DNA of 64,000 nucleotides from Stichopus chloronotus (taxonomy: Eukaryota > Echinodermata > Holothuroidea > Aspidochirotida > Stichopodidae): the NCBI GenBank assembly GCA_021234535.1, contig CM037837.1, forward strand, positions 8,344,218 to 8,408,217, written 5' to 3'. The notes beneath the pieces are model-generated. The model saw only the letters and a list, made by a program, of their open reading frames with translations. It was not told where the DNA came from and made no database searches. Within the stretch, counting starts at the first letter, position 1; every line of letters begins with the position of its first letter. Both the position numbers and the translations under genes were made by a program. Positions 35,243 to 48,950 of the stretch are shown piece by piece.

Positions 35243-35477
35243 TTAAAGGCAGTGACCCATCATCCCTAGCTACATATTTGGCTGTGGATAGCAAAATTCT
35301 CAACTGGTCTGCTCTTTGACAACAAATTCAAATGATGCAGAGTAGCTCATATTACACATCATAGACCCATTGTTTTGAATACACATGTGGAGGAAATTCA
35401 GACAGGATGTGAGAGGGAGTAGACATAAGAAGTTGGGAGAACTGAAACTGTCTGGGGCAATGAGTCTTTACCTTTAA
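35243..35477 (-). mobile_element. Family G, internally deleted copy G3
   Basis: Starts TTAAAGGCAGTGACCCATCA and ends GTCTTTACCTTTAA. Collinear with G2 throughout (AGCAAAATTCTCAACTGGT, GATGCAGAGTAGCTCAT, TTGGGAGAACTGAAACTGTC). Same orientation as G2, 225 bp away. More diverged. Confidence 0.8.
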
Positions 35478-37551
35478 AGTGTAGAACACAGGAGAGGACA
35501 AATATGAAGCTCACATACACTGGCCAAAGAAGAAATCCCCAAATGACTTTGGTTTGGATGTTTACAATCATAGATACAACCAGTCTCAAAAATCTTCCTC
35601 TCCTTACTTAATATGGTCAAGGCTCTAAGGTTAAAACTCTAGCCAAGCCAGTTGATTACATCAACACAGGCCTCTCATTCTCACTCTAACATCACAACAT
35701 GTCACAAACAGATTGCTTTGCTCTTCAGCAGATAATGTTATTTTTTCTTTTATGTATTTGATAAAGATTAAGATTTGAAGCAGGTTTAAAAGAGGACAGG
35801 TAGTTGAAGAAAAAAGAAACATCATTGCAGACTCACCTATTCATATGCCTCATGCTGCAAGTCCATTAAAACCTGCCTCAAGTATACAAATGTTTCATCG
35901 GAAATTTACCGATAATAATGCAAGTTTTCTTTTATTTCAATTCTCCTTTCGGTTTGGGGAATCGAGTTAGCAGCGTTGTACGCATGTCCGTAGGGAGCTT
36001 TCTGTTTCAAATAAGGGGCCTTACAGACAACAAATATGGGGTTAAACAAATATTAAATACATTGTACAAGTTTGTCAATTATTTCGAGACAAAAAGTTTA
36101 TAACAAAACTCAACTTTCTTGATTAATGTCGTGTAGTAGAAGTGAAATTAAATGTAAAAATAAGAGGGATACAAAGCATTTTTATTTGTTGAATATACTC
36201 CTCAGCTGCTAAAGGTATGGATAGCACAACAATCTAAATAGCATTATCTAATGGCAAACTTATTTACAGCATGGAACAAACATTTCTACCAGGGTTGGCT
36301 ATACAGCAGTACAAAAGAACATCTTTGTACAGCTCCTCTGGTATGGCAGACACCTGCATGAAGTGAGTGGTAGGAAATTCCTCCAGCTGTTACGGTAAAA
36401 CTGCTAGATAACTATTACAGCAGAGAGCAATTAATTTGCATCAACTATAGCTGCCTATCATAACTCATGTACAGCTCTTTTGAAACATATGACAATGTTT
36501 TCGTCACTGGATTGCTACATTTATGCAAGGTATTTGTTTACCTTGACTTAAGCAAAGTTATTACAGGGGAGATTGGCATAAAGGTTTACATGATGCTTCA
36601 GAATAAAGTTGGAGAGACTGTTTAATTGATTTAAAGACGTAGAGAAAAGAACACAACTCTGAATTTCTTTTTGCAAGGTTGCTACAACTGAATGTGACAG
36701 GTACGGTAAAAATGTTCAGACTTAAAACTGAGTCAACACTGACTGGACATTCCACATAAATTTCAAAACATTGTCTACTTTGAAGAGAGAGACATGTCGC
36801 AAAAGCCTCCCAGCACTTGCCACCCAGCACTTGCCACATGCTGTACTGCACAGACCACATTCATGACTGGCAGATGAAGCATATTATGCCTTCTGATCCT
36901 ATGAACCGTACAAGGAGTAATTAAGTACACTGATAAGCCTATAGCAGCAGAACCAGGGAATATACCAAGAAGCCAACAACAGGGAGGTCGCCATCTCTCT
37001 CTCTCAGACATCATCACTAAAAAAGAGACTGTTTTTGAATAATGAGGTATTTTCAATACAAGTCTACACAGAATGAGCACAAGAGGTGTCTCTACAGGAG
37101 GACTTTCCACACAGCACAAGCATATGAGCCAATTGACCGTAAACAATCACCAAGTCCTTTTCAAAATGGATGAGGCCACTATGACAAGGGCAGTAAAGTG
37201 AAACCACAATGTCCCAAGATCGGAGTCTTTCCATACAGAGTTAGTCACTGTGGGTGGTACAGTGTATACGTGGGGAAGGGGGGTAATTAGTGCCATCATG
37301 TTCTGTTGATGAGGCCATGTTCTAAGGTATGATTCGCAAGAGACACAATGTGTCAAGTTAACATGTAACATGTGTCTATTACATGTAACAGTAACTTTTT
37401 AGAGTTAGAATGATGAAATGGGCAAAACCAGTGTGATTGACACATACACAAGGATATAACACAAATGATATTTTTTTTATTAATGAAAGATTCAAAAGTT
37501 AACAGCTCTGAAAGTCTTCTCCTACTGCATTTCATTTACAGGAGATTCATA
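35478..37551. other. No gene supported
   Basis: Two overlapping minus-strand frames of 99 and 123 codons (36561-36860, 36775-37146) are hydrophobic and Cys-rich without known motifs. A 14-bp tandem, CCAGCACTTGCCAC twice, lies at about 36810-36837. Confidence 0.4.
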
Positions 37552-37934
37552 TTTACCGGGCTCACTGAGTTGATATCGCTAAGTTTGAGAAGAATTTGAA
37601 AGTTTCAAACAAGTGACAATGCTTATAATTAGCATAGGCTAATTAGTCAAGTTGCATGTCCATTAGTTATGAAAACGTTCAAACGCTTTGAATTTTTTTA
37701 CCCTGACTTGCATTGGCTGTGTGCATGAATTATTATTACCAATGTGAAGTGTATGGTCACAAATTTTCAAAAACCAAATTGAAATGTTAATTACTTCACG
37801 CATTAATGTTCCTTCGTATGTGACACAAGGGGATTCTATTAGTTTGACCATTTGTCATTGATATTTAAAGAAAGCATCACAGGTTTAGGAAGATTCACTG
37901 AATTTCATGAAACAATTTAATGTGCCTCTATAAA
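37552..37934 (+). mobile_element. Family E, copy E2
   Basis: Left GGGCTCACTGAGTTGATATC, right TTTCATGAAACAATTTAATG then TGCCTCTATAAA. Interior collinear with E1 (AAATTTTCAAAAACCAAATT, TTAATTACTTCACGCATTAA). Confidence 0.8.
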
Positions 37935-38279
37935 CACTGGCCTGAGAAAATGTCAACAAAGTGCTGACAGAGAGGCCATCATTGGTTCTACTATCAGACA
38001 TTCTGTTCAAGAGGACAAACTACCTTGACTAAATCACTCTGAAATTGAGTTTTTCTAAATATTTGGTCAAACTGATGTCCATACCTGCATATGGTGTCCT
38101 TGGAACATCACAACCTTATGCAATCAAAGTTTTCAAGTTTCCCCATTGAAGCTACCTTTGAGAAATTTCTTTTTATATGGCATATCATATGAGGGTTCAT
38201 TCATACATAAACTATCTGTCCGTAATTCTTCTAAGTTGCACGTACATTCATGCATTCCTTTGAAACTTCCACGCAATGT

Positions 38280-38790
38280 TTTTCTTGGGTAGTGGCCCAT
38301 TTGAGATGCTCAGGAATTTTTGGCCAAAGGTCCCATGGACCATTCCATAAAATTCTGCAATATGCTTTTCCTCCTACAGATTGTCATGTACCATCTTTAA
38401 GACCAACCAAAATGACACATTGCTAGAGGCACCTTCAGAATGTTCAGAATTTTTTTTTGTCAAAGGTCCCATGTTGGCCCTTAGGGGACAATTTCATGAA
38501 ATTCTGCAATATACTTCTCTTCCTGCAAGATACTCCTCCTGTTCAATGTTAATGTTTGTCATGATGACATTCTGGTAGTAACGCCTCAAAAGTGTTCAGA
38601 AATTTTGGGTTCGAGACTCAACATGTACCTTAAGATTTGATTACAAATAACACTGTACAGAGTCAACAGCCTGTCACAATGGGACTTGGTTGATCACTTT
38701 ATGGTGTTCTGGAAGTTTTGGTACAAAGTCCCTTGTGGACTCTACATGGCCCATTTTATGAAATTTTCCAAAATCCTTTTGTTTTCTTTA
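38280..38790 (+). repeat. Degenerate tandem repeat, about 140 bp unit
   Basis: Four diverged units share the order GTTCAGAAATTTT, a GGTCCCATG-GGACC core, ATTTCATGAAATTCTGCAAT and a CTTTTCCTCC-type tail (near 38310, 38440, 38590 and 38705). No frame is kept. Confidence 0.6.
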
Positions 38791-39167
38791 ATGCAACAAT
38801 CAAACGAATCAAAACCTACATAACCATTTTTCACAATATACACAGCTGGTTTACCAAAAAAGTGGAGGTAATGTAGAGGTAATGTAGGAGACAAGGTATC
38901 AGTGGGTGCAATGACAGATGTAACCATAAACTATTGAAAATTGCTAGTCTGGCGTTTCCTGGATTTGTAGTGTTTATTCCAGTTGTATCCAAATTTGCAC
39001 TACAGTAATTAAGAAGAGTGTCCACAGGATACATTTTTTCTATACCAGTAGTTACTAATTAAATCACTAATGACCATCATTTACACTCACACCGTGAGAA
39101 CGATTACGATTTCAACGAGACTACAATCTGGCATTATTTTAAATTCATGAGGCAACTGACACTCAGA

Positions 39168-39547
39168 TTTAAAGAGGCTCATTGAGTTGATATCAATAAA
39201 GATTGATGTGATTGTGAAGGTTATAAAGATAAGACAATATTTACACTCAGCATGATTAGTCAAGTTTCACATCCAATAGTTACAAAAAAGTGTCAAGATT
39301 TTTGAATTTTTGACCGTTGCTTGTACTGGGTGTGTGCATATAAATACAGTACTAATATGAAAAATGTCTGGTCACAAAGTTCCAGAAACCAAATTAAATC
39401 ATTAATTACTCACTCATTAATGGTCTATTGTATGTGAAACATTGAGATTGTACTAGTTTGAAAATTTGGCATAAGCATGTGAAGGAAACTTGACAGGTTT
39501 AGAAAAATTTAGTGAACATCATGAAACAACTCAATGAGCCTCTTTAA
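39168..39547 (+). mobile_element. Family E, best copy E1
   Basis: TTTAAAGAGGCTCATTGAGT at the left and ACTCAATGAGCCTCTTTAAA at the right are near-perfect inverses of 20 bp. 380 bp, AT-rich interior shared with E2 and E3. No reading frame. Confidence 0.9.
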
Positions 39548-41369
39548 AAGGTGTTGCTCGAAGCAACAAACAGAGAGGTGAAGGTCATTTGCATTGCTCT
39601 ACATTTCACTTTGACGATGTTGTACCTAACTTTTTACACCATTTTGGATGCGAGCCTAAAGCACTTTTCATCACCAGAGATATATTTAATTATCCCTAAC
39701 TGAACAGATCTTCCGATCTAAGGCAAACTTGTGAAGATTACCAGCTGAAAAGTCAGGCACTTTGAAAATCCTTATGGGAAAATGAGATTGCTCGACGTCA
39801 TCCATCCGTGCCAAAATCGGTGCCAGCCGTATGTAGACCTAGATGGTAAATTGTAAATGGATTAAATCATTGAGCTTATTCAAACGAGTATGAATAATAT
39901 GTTGACCAAAAACCATCCAACAGAGATTTTTCCAATTAACGTGAACGCTGGAATTTGTGCAGCTAGCTCTCTGAACACGTGAAAATTTGAAAATTGTTTT
40001 TTTTTTATTTTTATTTCCATTTTCAAAACATCAATCAGAACCTTAAACAGGAGGTAGGGCTTTAAAGGCCATTATCATGCTCTAATGATCGTGTTCAACT
40101 GACACAATGGATGCAGCTTATCTTGTATCATCCTCTTTCCCTTGCTCATGATTATCTCTCTCCTCAAAAGATAATATTCAATCTGAGAACCAAACACCTC
40201 GTTAGATCCTCAACAGCTGCCCACATGGGGCACTTCTAATAACTTTGCGATGGTGCCATGGTGAAATTGTAGTGTCAATCCAGATAATGGCAAAGGCTCC
40301 TCTGGTTTGTCACAGCGTTCAATGCTTTTCACAGACCTACTGCATAAACTCTTTGCACAAATGTTTGTTACATGATGGGTCCATAGCGCTGTCACTGTTT
40401 AGCTCTTGCTACAATGAGAGATGTTCTAATTAGGTGTGAGGGTGCATATATCCATGTAGGTAAATGCTCTCACATATTCCTGGATTTAAATTAGCTGCAA
40501 TATCTCACTGATTTCATGGACTTGACTTAATGTAAATAAAAAAAAATAATAATAATCATAAAAAAAGAAGAAAAACCTTGCTGTGAAATCATCAGAACTG
40601 GCTGATAGAAAAGAATACTTTTACCTATCAAACCAATTGTTATTTAGTGTCTGTTTTTATGTCTGTTGTTACAACAATGACAACGTAAAAAAGAACTGCC
40701 TTATTGATGAATGGGGTAGAGAAAGTTGAATCTGACAGCAAAGGTAAAAAGAAGTATTCTCATGTTTCAACAGAGAAATGTTTGTAAGACAATGCATGCT
40801 TGTTTGGAAAGTAGGAAAGGCAATCAGCGTGGGCGTGCATTAAGCTTTCACAATATTTAAGCAAAGGACAACCAGCATAATTGAATGGCTAGTAATCACA
40901 TTTCGATTATAATTTTTCTTTCCCTCACACTCTTCGCATACGTAAGTTGACATAGACCCAATAATTGTGTAAACGAGAGGCCCGAGGCCACTGCATATGT
41001 ACTTCTCTCACCACATAAACTTTGTTTCTCTTCCATTGTCACTAATATTTCCACAAATATTTCACAGCAACTTTCAATACTTCATGATTGATCAGTTTCC
41101 ATATTTCACTGTTGTCTTCCATTTTTACGACATTACCGATTATTCCAACATTTCCATTTTTCTTAAATGAAATAATCAAACTGAATAGAAGCAGGTTATT
41201 ATCGATTTCAGTTCCATAACCGGTTTACCGTGAAAGTTTAGTGTGCATTCTACATACCAGATACCCCACATACTAGAAACAATGTTCTTAAGGTTGATGA
41301 CATGGACACACATTCTAATGGAATTCAAAAATAAGAGTAAATTACATTGTTTCGACTAAGCACAGGAGA
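39548..41369. other. No gene seen
   Basis: AT-rich sequence with A/T runs near 40000 and 40540. No repeat or exon recognised. Confidence 0.45.
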
Positions 41370-41420
41370 TGGGAAAACAGTTGTTCTGCTGAGACAGGTA
41401 AGTGAGGGGGCACTGCAAGT
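41370..41420 (+). repeat. Family C right-arm tip with splice-donor motif (C9)
   Basis: GGGAAAACAGTTGTTCTGCT, GAGACAGGTAAGTGAGGG. Confidence 0.6.
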
Positions 41421-42804
41421 AAGCAGCTTATCCTCTTCATCTCACAGCAAACCCCATAGTAACTAACGACTGTAACTCTTATAGATTGAAACTCTTCATA
41501 AGTTTTCCAGGACTCTTCCAATAGCCTACAATCTAAAAGTAAGGCATGATTTTTCTCATTAGCCTGTGACAAGGCTACCACCCTATTGTCAATTACGATT
41601 GCCGGCACTGCAATCTAAACTTAGGCATAAATTGAGAGAGATAGGTTGACAGTTTGCTCCTTTTAAAGATTAGACTATGCAAATATTCTGACAGATAATG
41701 ACACGAAAATTTAGCACTCCTGTCTGAATTAAGTTATCCTCAATGTACACTGGAATGCAATATCTTTCTTGAAAATCATCTTCTACGCACAACTAATTCA
41801 TGATAACCTTTACCAGGAAGAAAATAATGAGGCATCCACGCAAGCTACATTCCGCAGGAAAAAATAGCCACGTATGTATTTCTGGTCATAAAAAAGATAT
41901 CCAGATTCTTGATGATGGGTATAACCTAAAAGAGGGAAAACTCAATCAAAAGAGGTAGTGCAAGAAGATCTTAGAACTTGAAAAGCCAAATGTTAACCCT
42001 TTAAGGTTTGAAAACAAGAAGGGAGGGAGAGGGCAGCATTGCAATAGAGTGGGTAGGTCAGGTATGGAGTTATAAGTACCAAACAGACCTTAGCATACGG
42101 ACACATAGTGCTTTCGTTCTGATGAGGCAGGTATGCGACAGGAGTGAAGTTCATGAAACTAATTAAGCATCGACGCAAGTTAGTTCTGCGGGAGGAAGTA
42201 TCCGAAGCTCTGGTCTAACAAAAAGATGTACCGGATGTAAGGAGTATCAGTATTAATGTCTGTTTCATTCTGAGATGTCCCAGAAACTGGAGAATTTGTA
42301 ATCAACATCTACACAGTAGAACCTCCGAGTGTACAGTTAATACCTAAAAGGTCTTGAGCACTTGATTGTGCATGATTTCAACAAAGCTTTCAATGAAGTC
42401 TTCTTTACGGTGATGTTGAACTATAATGGAAATACTGAATCCTCCTCCACGAAGGACCGGAGCATTCAAATTTGTGATTTTTTCCTTAAAATATTTTTAA
42501 CACTTGAGGGAAGTCGCTACAGCACAGTATAAGGAAGAAACAGAAAGGTTGTAGAGGGAGTGGAGTTATCTATTATTAATACATATGTGACTCAATGATA
42601 ACACTGGCAACTGGTGGGTATCAAAATCATCACAAATTTTCTTCATAAACAGCAGGCCGAGGTATTCTCATGGCAAAACACCTCCCCAACAGGTACCGTA
42701 ATGACTTGAAAATGTAGCATTCCTGTCTGAACTTTCTTACGAATGTCGGGAAATCTGCCCTCACTCTTCAATGGAACATCGTCTTTCTAAGGAACTTGCG
42801 GTTT

Positions 42805-42846
42805 CTTCATGAGTTGTGTTGAGACAGGTGAGAACAAAGTAAATTA
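42805..42846 (+). repeat. Family C right-arm tip (C10)
   Basis: GTTGTGTTGAGACAGGTGAG, AACAAAGTAAAT. The donor is a GTGAG variant. Confidence 0.55.
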
Positions 42847-44378
42847 TCCCTTCATTATAAAATCTGAACGAATTATGCTGAAGAATTATCTCCAACGTAT
42901 GAAAAGAACCATTAACTGGTAAGTAACAATTTGTCCACTAATCCACCCATTCAAGGGCAAAGTCAGGGCTGCTAGGTGCGTACCATAATTGTTAAATCAC
43001 ATTTTCCATTTCTACACTACATTTTGCCACACACTGCTGTAAGAATGAATAGTTACAGCTTTGCCAGTTTATTATTGCAGAAAATTTTGTGATGATTTCA
43101 TGAATGCCCCAGCTGCCCGTCTTGCCACGAAAATCACATTAGTAATAACTTCCCCACTCCCTCTGCAATCTCCGAGAGCAGATTCGTATTCAACCTTCCA
43201 AAGTTCTCACTTGCTTTCAGTAATTGCCTACTGCAGCCAGTTAATACAATTATTAGATTCTTCAAGGGCAGCAGCATAGTAACCAGCAAATATTCCCCCC
43301 AAGGATCACAGCAACCATCCCATGTTTTGATAAGGACTTCCATCCTGCCTTCAGCAAACATTTGACATAGGCTTCTCCTTTCATATCAGAAAAAAAAAAA
43401 AATGAACAGTGGTAAGTCATGTAGTATGCAGATCTGTGTTAAGCTACAACACTTGCTATTGAATTAAACTTGTGGGGCCTCCCAGGTTAGCTTAGGGTGT
43501 GCATAATACCAGCTTCCATTACAATACAAATACTACGGCTAGTGCGACAATTATCAAACTCTGGAGAATGAACATCGAAGTTACAGCTGTTACAATCATC
43601 TTCTCCAAAAATATATCACCAGAGAGAGAGAGAGATATGGGAAGTTGGGAAGTTAATACACAGCAATTGATAGCAGACAGCAACGACCACCGGCCCTTAA
43701 AAACATATGGAACTACTTTCTGCAGTCCACAAACACCGGTTAGTGTAAAAAGCAGATGGACACATGACACTAATGACAAAACAAGACATAATAAACAATG
43801 TTTAGCCTGATTTCCTCTTTAGGGATCACAGAGGGAGTTGGGACTACAAGGCATGTAAACAGTTACATCATTCGTTCGAATTTATGATGTGACAAATTTG
43901 GAACTTAGGAGATTTTATAAGATGTAACTGATCACGAGTAATACACTAGGGGAATTCATGTTGATGCCTGCGAACAAGAAGACCACAATAAAGAGCTTTT
44001 TTTTTCTGCCGTGTTTACAAATGCTGAAACTGTTGCATTTTGCAAACACTGCTAATTGACACCCAACAGGTTACAGTACTTGCCTGGTTTCACTTTGTTT
44101 TCACAAAACTAGGCTCTTAAAATATCCACAAACATATGCAGTGAGAAGTTGGGATGAATCATTGTTGTCAAAATAATATTGATTTATAGTAAATTGACTG
44201 ATTACATAACACTCAATATGACAATGACTACTGATTACCAGTTACTTTACATAACAATTGGCTGACACCAATTACTTGAAACTGGCATACGTGCAACTTG
44301 CAACAAACATGAAGTCTATATAGAAAATTCACCAGCTTCAACAATTTACAATGTGCATATGTAGTGCACATTATGCAA
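42847..44378. other. No gene seen
   Basis: A GA microsatellite at 43620-43636. Opposed frames of 103 and 86 codons at 43.5-43.8 kb overlap on the two strands and show no motif. Confidence 0.4.
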
Positions 44379-44456
44379 AATTCCAGGACCCACCTGGTTT
44401 TGTTATTTACAAATGATTCACTGATACCTGTCTCAACATAACAAATGCACTCCCAG
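44379..44456 (+). repeat. Family C left arm (C3)
   Basis: GACCCACCTGGTTTTGTTAT, TTACAAATGATTCACTGATA, CCTGTCTCAACATAACAAAT and GCACTCCC. The inverse donor motif ACCTGTCTC is present, so this is a left arm or an inverted right arm. Confidence 0.65.
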
Positions 44457-45111
44457 TGACCGTACCAAGTGCACTGGTGACCTTTAAAACTGACTAGCAT
44501 CAAGTTTAACAAAGGGATGCCTACAGCATAGGCTTGGACGGTGATACAAAAAAATGTGACATTATAAAAATAGTGCTCTGACTATACCAAAACCGTGACG
44601 GGAAGAGCAACAGTTAGATGTCTGTGATATACTGTTCAAGGCACAACTGATAAGGTTTGGAAATTTGGGGGTGCACATGACAGGTGCACCCACCGAACAG
44701 CCCTGGATGTGCCACTGGTCACTACCAACTAGTGATAGACTTAAGAGAGTTAAGATAATGCTTTAAAGATGAATGGGGATATGCCATGAAACCATCTATA
44801 GCCACAAAACCACCATGGTCTGATAAGCTGATCCGATCCATCCATTGCAGGACTACATAACCAATTACCAACATGTATTTATCCAATCAATAACTCTGAA
44901 TGCTATATGCAATGTCATGATAAATGTGACATGTAAGGTAATGCCAATAATGAGCATGTAGTCATCTGCCACCAAACAGTATGCAGCTGTGAAATATATA
45001 CAGATACATAACAACATGAGCATTAAAAATATGGTCCCTCCGACTGCTACTTCAATTTAACAATTGTTCACGACCTTTTGGTCATTGCTACACCCTACGA
45101 GGTGGGAGGGA

Positions 45112-45124
45112 GGGGGGGGGGGGA
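45112..45124. repeat. Poly-G tract
   Basis: Run of about a dozen G with purine flanks. Confidence 0.8.
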
Positions 45125-45245
45125 GAGTGAGAAAGGAGTCTCCTGAAAGTTAAAAATTATTTTGAAATTATTATCATCAGTTTTAAATTTTCATGAGATC
45201 ATGCTATGCTGATCGAGTTGTACTCTAGCCTTCATTTAGGACAAA

Positions 45246-45385
45246 ATCCCCACAATTCACTAGTGTGGGTATTCACAAGTGACTATACCTACAACTTGCT
45301 TTGACCACTAATGCATACATTTCGCCTTGCTCTAAATGTCATCTATATCAGTTCTAGCACTGTGCCCTCTGAGGTCATTTCTCAG
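45246..45385 (+). mobile_element. Family B left half (B5)
   Basis: ATCCCCACAATTCACTAGTG, TTCACAAGTGACTATACC, ACTAATGCATACATTTCGCC, then the inverse of the B right interior (CAGTTCTAGCACTGTGCCCT). So only the left side of a foldback remains. Confidence 0.75.
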
Positions 45386-47589
45386 CCAACATCTGGTTGT
45401 TTACATCAAAACATCAATTTCTGAAAGGGCCAACTTAAACTCTGGCACTATGATAACATTAGCAATTTGCTGGCAGCACTGACTAAAATGAGACAGCAAT
45501 GTTTTGCAAACTGTATCTGCAATCGTGGCAGTTCCCTGGTGCAACACGGCCAAACTGACTTATAAATAGACCATACGAATGACAGACATGCAAAAAGTTC
45601 CTTTTTTCCCCCTTTGTATCTGCTTCCCTTTGTAATCTGCATATTCAGACAGAAGTTGGCAAAAAAAATGATAACTGGCATAAGTTAAAGCCAGATCTAT
45701 GTGTTAGTTGCATTCTCACGGTCATTCTGATTTCTCCAAAGTATTGTGCTTCGGCCATATTCATGGTAAGTGTTAATTTACCAAGCAGAAATACTGCAAA
45801 TCATTCAAAATATTAAGAGTATCACTTAACATAACAAAAAATGCACTTAAGCATAAGTGACATTAAACAGAATCAACTTCAAATAGAAATAAAAAGGAAC
45901 TACAGTATCTTATAAATGTGGTTAATTGGAAACAGATTCTAACTGCATTTCAAAGTGTACAACATGCTATTAAAATAGACTCCTCTTGACATACTGTACT
46001 CCTTCCTCGTTTTCAATCTTTATAGATGCTCCAGGGGGTATTTTAATTCCTTGATATATTCCAGCTATGGGCACTCACTCTTTGGGCCAAGTTAACCACA
46101 TATGCAGAGCCAACCTCAACATGGCAAGCAGGAGAGCTATCTGCTTACTGCTCCCTGGATCATAATTTCATTCAGATATTCCCTAATAGAACTTGGCATG
46201 TGGTGAAACAAACATTCCTAATTTACAGTGAGCTGTCAATTTCCTTGGAATGAGAATATGAATTTTTTTGTGATGGAACCCACAGAGTGATATGCCAACA
46301 GTGTTATTCATAAACAGAACTATCTTACCATACTGATGCACACTGAGGGGGAGAATAGTACATTTTGGTGTAATGTAGGCTACACAAATTTGCATGAAAG
46401 CGTCGATTGAATGACTGACAGGCTATATGCATTGGCTAACTTCACAAAAATCACAGTGATGGGAACCCTAATTGTTACAGTATGAGCAACATCCCACTTT
46501 AATACAGTGCATGAGGCTTGGTAATAGAGCAAACCGCTGCTGCAGTCTATACAATCGAAGCAAACGTTTTCAGTCATTAAAGACATGAAATTTAAGGCCA
46601 CAATAATGTGTATCCACAAGATGGCTTTTATTTACAATGACTTAGCCATAAAATAATTTTTTTCATGCAATGCACAATCATGTCTCTACAGACTTGGACC
46701 AGGAGAGTTTAAGTGGTTTTGCATGTATTATGTAGGCTATACAGTGGATGACTATAAATTCCAGTCTGCGCATTTCTGATCCTTATTTATCCACGACTGC
46801 CATTCACTCACAACCAATCACACAATCACATATGTGATACCATTCCTGTCGGTGAACAGCACTTGTAGTTTAAGACCCTGATTAACACGCCTTCTTTCCT
46901 GACATTTTCACTTGTTTGTCAGAATTGCCAATCTACAAGATGTGGAACAAGTAAGGCTTTCATACCATAAAGTGATGATGAATATGCATGGAACAAGCAG
47001 TCAGTATACATTTGTTCCAATCAGACCATAACAGTAACATATAATGTCTTTGTGTACATTATTACCTTGAGACCGCAAGGTTGTGGAACACTGGGAAACA
47101 CAAAAAGTGAGTGGTTTGTGTGACTGTTTGCCACTTGGAATATGTTTCAGCTTGCAGCCAATACAAGTGGTAAATTTTCCTTGAAGTGACAGCTGAATAG
47201 CAGAAACTTGTTTGTCACTGACAACATTGAAATTGCTTTCATACCTCCTGACATTAACCAGAATAGCAGAATGTATGATGAACCAACGTAACGAACTGCG
47301 CAGCTAATGGGAGAAGGTGGGTTCTAATAGATTCAAATGTAGCAAACCTGTACCTTACTGCTGATCCATCGCACACACACACACTGACTCACCACCAACT
47401 GTTCGAACCATTAGGGTCAAACAGGAGTGTACATAAAAAAAAAAGGTAATAATTGTACCAAGTACAATTTTGAAGTAAAGTACTATGCTGCAGGTTATCT
47501 AGCTAGTTGATTACTGCAATATTGGCAACTTTTTTTTTTTTTGCATTTTTTTTTTAATATTGTTTATCTGTTATCCTATTCACTGAGTG
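45386..47589. other. No gene seen
   Basis: A CA run near 47373 and T tracts near 47530. No exon or repeat of the named families. Confidence 0.45.
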
Positions 47590-47995
47590 CTTAAAGACCA
47601 TCTGACAAGAATCTAGAAAAGAGATGACGTAACTCAGGAGTTAGAATTGAACACTGAAGCACAAACCATTGGAATTGTGTTTATATCTATTACTGTTTCC
47701 ATGATGTGGCTTTTAAAATTTTGATGAAAATGCCAAAGCGATGATGTCAGTATTTCTTTTAGGCCTATGTAAGCGTTTTAATTAATTTAATGACTGAAAG
47801 ACTAGGAGACATGCATCTAGAAAGGGCTGGCTTCATTCAAAAGTTGCAGAGTGAAATCCTTAATGACAAACCATTAAAACTGCGTTCACATCGATTACTG
47901 TTTTTAGTTTTTCACAGTTTGACGAAAATGCAAAACAGATGATGCTGTGTGTTGTACAGTACCAGTATTTCTTTTCATGGGTCTTTATACATGTC
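47590..47995 (+). repeat. Tandem duplication, about 205 bp
   Basis: ATCTAGAAA, CAAACCATT and ATTACTGTTT recur with a constant offset of 204-205 (47611 and 47815; 47662 and 47867). A related pair with CATGATGCAATTGT follows at 48134 and 48320. Diverged; non-coding. Confidence 0.65.
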
Positions 47996-48719
47996 AACTC
48001 ATGAGTAATTAATTGCTGGGTCTTACATTGCTAATTGATACCAATATTTAGACAACACGTGCTTCCAAAAGACAACCCTCAGAGTACACAAAATTCTCAA
48101 TCGTTCTTCCCATAAATGTAAACCAATTTGCATCATGATGCAATTGTTAAAGAGAAATTTTATTGTAAAATGGTCAATGTTTGATTAATTTTTATGGAAA
48201 TTGTCGATATTTTTCATGTTCACAGTTCACACATTAAACTGAACATAGGATAACATAAGGCATATCATATGAGTAACTACCGGGTGTCACAAATTTGCAT
48301 ATTTGACTCATGTTCATTCATGATGCAATTGTAAAACAGAACTATGTTTGTAAAATAGTCATTGTTTGAAGGATTTTGATGGAAACTGGATTTTCATTGA
48401 TTCAGTCAAAAGTCCCAAATGTGTTTTCCATATAAAGATAATTTGCAGGGCATTGTACAATGTAAACTATAGATATTGACCATGAAAGTAGGATTGGGAA
48501 GTGTACTGGTGCTCAAGTAGGATAAGCAGTATTTTGGGAACCAGTTCTACTTAGTACATGTAAATCATCCATTACTGTTACTAGCATTACCCAAATTTGT
48601 CTGGTAACAACTGGGATTTCAAAACCAGAATGCACGAATGCATTGTGGTTTCCATGACTTCATTATGAGGATTTCTAAGAATCTGTTATATGATGACTGA
48701 TATGTACATCATGTCTCAA

Positions 48720-48950
48720 CAAGCACAACTGCATATTACATTGATGCAACACCTTCACATTACAATGAGATCTCTCCAAGCTTCCCTCCTTGAGATATCA
48801 TGTTTACAAGGTTTCCACAATATGACCCCTGTTGACTCCAAATGACCTTTGACCTCCACCAATGACAATAGGGTTCATCAACTCAATGTGCAACACCTAC
48901 ACATTACATATGAGATCTGTCCCAGCTTCCCTCCATGAGATAACCTGGCC
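48720..48950 (+). repeat. Isolated unit of the GACCT-rich repeat with a perfect DR1
   Basis: GAGATCTCTCCAAGCTTCCC, TTGAGATATCATGTTTACAA, then TGACCTTTGACCTC at 48843-48856, then a second GAGATCTGTCCCAGCTTCCC. Relative of the 26.7 kb array. Confidence 0.7.

Noticed and set aside
36775..37146. 123-codon hydrophobic minus-strand frame
   Set aside because: No motif, no splice context, overlaps another random frame and a short tandem repeat.
38600..38625. GGGTTCGAGACTC, tRNA B-box-like
   Set aside because: No A box or tRNA fold around it, and it lies in a tandem repeat unit.
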